From Acidobacteriota bacterium (GTDB lineage Bacteria > Acidobacteriota > HRBIN11), in contig JAUQPV010000134.1 in the NCBI GenBank assembly GCA_030550225.1, forward strand, positions 1 through 7,016: 7,016 nucleotides of DNA, given 5' to 3'. The notes below the pieces were generated by a model. That model had not been told where the DNA came from. It saw only the letters and a program-made list of their open reading frames with translations, and searched no databases. The stretch's first letter is position 1. The number at the start of each line of letters is the position of its first letter. Below, piece after piece: positions 5,902-7,016 of this stretch. Position numbers and translations under genes: made by a program.

Positions 5902-5939
5902 CCACCCCTTATTGCAACAAAGCGAGTGACGAATGGAAA

Positions 5940-6494
5940 ATGAGGACGGTTCGCGATTGGCCATTCGCCACTCATCATTCCCGATTGGCCACTCACGCCT
6001 CGCCGTGGAGGATCGTCATCGGATGGGCGGTCCTCGCCGTCCCTTTCTGGACCCTCTTCGGCTGTTCGTTCCGTGCCAGCGCACCCGCCCAGCCGATGGC
6101 CTTCAACCACAAGGTCCACGCCGGGGATTATCAGATTCCATGTCTATACTGCCATACGTATGCTCGATGGTCGCCCGTCGCCGGCGTCCCCTCCATGGAG
6201 CGCTGTATGGGTTGCCATGCCTCTATCGAGTCGGACCATCCCGAGATCGGGAAGCTGAAGGCTTACTGGGCGCGGAAGGAGCCCATCCCGTGGGTCCGGG
6301 TCCATACGCTTCCGGCGTTCGTCCGCTTTAGTCACAAGCGCCACGTCCGGGCCGACATCACTTGTCAGACCTGTCACGGACCCGTCGAACGCATGGTCCG
6401 AGTCCGCCAGACGGCTTCTCTCGAGATGGGATGGTGCGTCGAGTGCCACCGCCAGCGGAAGGCTTCGACGGACTGTCTGGTGTGTCATTATTGA
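5940..6494 (+). CDS. actA: ActA, membrane-anchored pentaheme cytochrome c of alternative complex III
   Basis: There are five CxxCH haem sites, numbered from the ATG at 5940: C68LYCH, C89MGCH, C142QTCH, C166VECH and C179LVCH, followed by the final Tyr. Other conserved family features are FNHKVHAG, IPWVRVHTLPAFVRFSHKRH and a C-terminal ...DCLVCHY, the pattern of the ACIII pentaheme subunit. A hydrophobic segment at ~25-41 would export and anchor the cytochrome on the outer face of the cytoplasmic membrane. It ends in LFGC (C42), an imperfect lipobox. ActA passes electrons from the quinol-oxidising complex towards terminal oxidases or soluble cytochromes. The start is uncertain. ATG 5940 and TTG 5985 both lie in or next to a 7-bp repeat array and have poor ribosome binding sites. 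GTGGAGG at 6005-6011 looks like an RBS but has no in-frame ATG/GTG/TTG after it. An actB-like gene follows 88 bp downstream. Confidence 0.9.
   Translation: MRTVRDWPFATHHSRLATHASPWRIVIGWAVLAVPFWTLFGCSFRASAPAQPMAFNHKVHAGDYQIPCLYCHTYARWSPVAGVPSMERCMGCHASIESDHPEIGKLKAYWARKEPIPWVRVHTLPAFVRFSHKRHVRADITCQTCHGPVERMVRVRQTASLEMGWCVECHRQRKASTDCLVCHY
5954..6002. repeat. Short tandem array with 7-bp period (array 2) inside the actA 5' region
   Basis: Seven consecutive 7-base units occur here. CGATTGG appears at 5954 and 5982, and CCACTCA at 5968 and 5989. The others (CCATTCG, TCATTCC, CGCCTCG) are variants of the same pattern. If actA starts at 5940, the array encodes residues 5-21 of the protein, which look unlike a normal export signal. 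That suggests the array is intergenic DNA read into the frame. Confidence 0.6.
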
Positions 6495-6582
6495 CAGGGC
6501 CGTTCGGTTCGTAAGAATGGCGTTGGGACGGCCTTTCCTACTGCCCGAGAAGCACGGTTTTTCAAAAGATACGGGATACGGG
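6495..6582. other. Gap between actA and actB-like gene
   Basis: This 88-bp gap has no clear terminator, promoter or Shine-Dalgarno sequence. An in-frame ATG at 6517 would extend the downstream protein by 22 residues, but it also lacks a good ribosome binding site. The close spacing and shared function suggest one operon. Confidence 0.4.
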
Positions 6583-6588
6583 ATGCGG
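6568..6588. repeat. Short tandem array with 7-bp period (array 3) running into the actB start
   Basis: Three units (GATACGG at 6568 and 6575, GATGCGG at 6582) occur in tandem. The reverse complement gives CATC/TATC-type units like those of array 1 at 1141-1168, so this is the same family in the opposite orientation. The third unit contains the ATG at 6583. Confidence 0.55.
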
Positions 6589-7016
6589 CGTCGGGACTTT
6601 CTGAAGGCCTTGGGCGTCACGACGACGGCGGCCGCCTTAGACGGCTGTCGGCGGCGCGTCCAGAAGCTCATTCCTTACGTGATCCCGCCGGAGGACGTCG
6701 TCCCCGGCGTGGCGGCCTGGTATGCGACCGTATGCCGGGAATGCCCGGCCGGGTGCGGTTTGCTCGTCAAGACGCGGGAGGGCCGGGCCATTAAGGTCGA
6801 GGGGAACCCGGCCCATCCGGTGAACCGGGGCCGCCTCTGCATCCGGGGTCAGGCCGCCCTGCAGGGTCTGTACAATCCGGATCGCCTCCGTCAGCCCATG
6901 CGGAAGCGACCATCCGGTGAATTTCGACCCGTCTCGTGGGAAGAAGCCGAGCGGCTCCTCGTCGAGCGGTTGGCGGAGCTCCGACGTCAAGGTCGGGCCG
7001 ACCGCATCGCCCTCAT
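6583..7016 (+). CDS. actB: ActB-like Tat-exported iron-sulfur/molybdopterin-type subunit of alternative complex III, N-terminal part
   Basis: The frame is open from the ATG at 6583 to the window end (144 codons). The start shows a Tat signal: RRRDFLKALG, a mild hydrophobic stretch, then LDGC with C22 as a possible lipidated Cys. KLIPYVIPPEDVVPGVA and ECPAGCGLLV follow, then EGNPAHPVNRGRLCIRGQAALQGLYNPDR. The cysteines C51-x2-C54-x3-C58-x27-C86 form the standard [4Fe-4S] motif of the molybdopterin oxidoreductase superfamily. In ACIII, ActB joins a molybdopterin-oxidoreductase-like domain that carries no Mo cofactor in the characterised complexes to a ferredoxin-like domain, and sits on the periplasmic face next to ActA. 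The order pentaheme cytochrome then this protein supports the ACIII call. A polysulfide/DMSO-reductase-like catalytic subunit is the alternative. An earlier in-frame ATG at 6517 is possible; 6583 is preferred because it puts the twin Arg at the very N-terminus. Confidence 0.88.
   Translation, partial: MRRRDFLKALGVTTTAAALDGCRRRVQKLIPYVIPPEDVVPGVAAWYATVCRECPAGCGLLVKTREGRAIKVEGNPAHPVNRGRLCIRGQAALQGLYNPDRLRQPMRKRPSGEFRPVSWEEAERLLVERLAELRRQGRADRIAL

Noticed and set aside
5790..5939. TTG at 5790 as the start of actA
   Set aside because: The codon is inside the loop and arm of the strong hairpin after the secreted protein gene, and the first 50 encoded residues are non-hydrophobic and low in conserved features, unlike an export signal.
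6023..6331. ATG at 6023 after GTGGAGG as the start of a separate gene
   Set aside because: It is out of frame with the five CxxCH motifs and yields an Arg/Pro-rich sequence, so the RBS-like match cannot serve actA through this codon.
1..7016. CRISPR array, tRNA/rRNA, insertion sequence or prophage content
   Set aside because: No spaced direct repeats of CRISPR type, no RNA gene signature, no transposase or terminal inverted repeats, and no phage genes were seen on either strand.

Overview
The window reads as a piece of chromosome from a GC-rich, C-ending-codon bacterium with a membrane respiratory chain. All recognised genes lie on the + strand. The pentaheme cytochrome plus Tat-exported iron-sulfur/molybdopterin-type protein at the right end is the start of an alternative complex III (ACIII, Act) operon. 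Such operons are known from Acidobacteriota, Myxococcota, Bacteroidota, Chloroflexota and related groups. I cannot place the organism more closely from sequence alone. It is probably an uncultivated lineage.

Layout. 1-117 is the C-terminal end of QueA (queuosine tRNA modification). 224-1045 encodes a 273-residue protein of unknown function whose last ~60 residues resemble type III secretion needle subunits. 1189-1680 encodes a small three-TPR protein of the same general design as type III secretion class II chaperones (LcrH/SycD, or the needle chaperones YscG/PscG). A sigma70-like promoter at 1742-1770 precedes 1797-5291, a 1164-residue soluble c-di-GMP protein with the order GAF-PAS-PAS-GAF-GAF-GGDEF-EAL. 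Its GGDEF domain looks active and its EAL domain looks catalytically damaged. 5375-5764 encodes a small secreted Cys/His protein with an exceptionally long Shine-Dalgarno match, closed by a strong hairpin. About 5940-6494 encodes ActA (five CxxCH haems). 6583 to the window end encodes the N-terminal part of ActB.

How the genes fit together. Three themes are visible: (a) a possible type III-secretion-like needle/chaperone pair, the least expected content here, with no export apparatus visible in the window; (b) a c-di-GMP synthase that could integrate several signals through five sensory domains; (c) the start of a quinol-oxidising ACIII complex, with a small exported protein just upstream that may or may not belong to it. 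The intergenic DNA is itself notable. Three short arrays with 7-bp periodicity lie in front of, or run into, the starts of the TPR gene, actA and actB. Two hairpins sharing the same GCAGGC/GCCTGC core flank the gap before actA. No rRNA, tRNA, CRISPR array, insertion sequence or transposase was seen, and no gap exceeds 300 bases.
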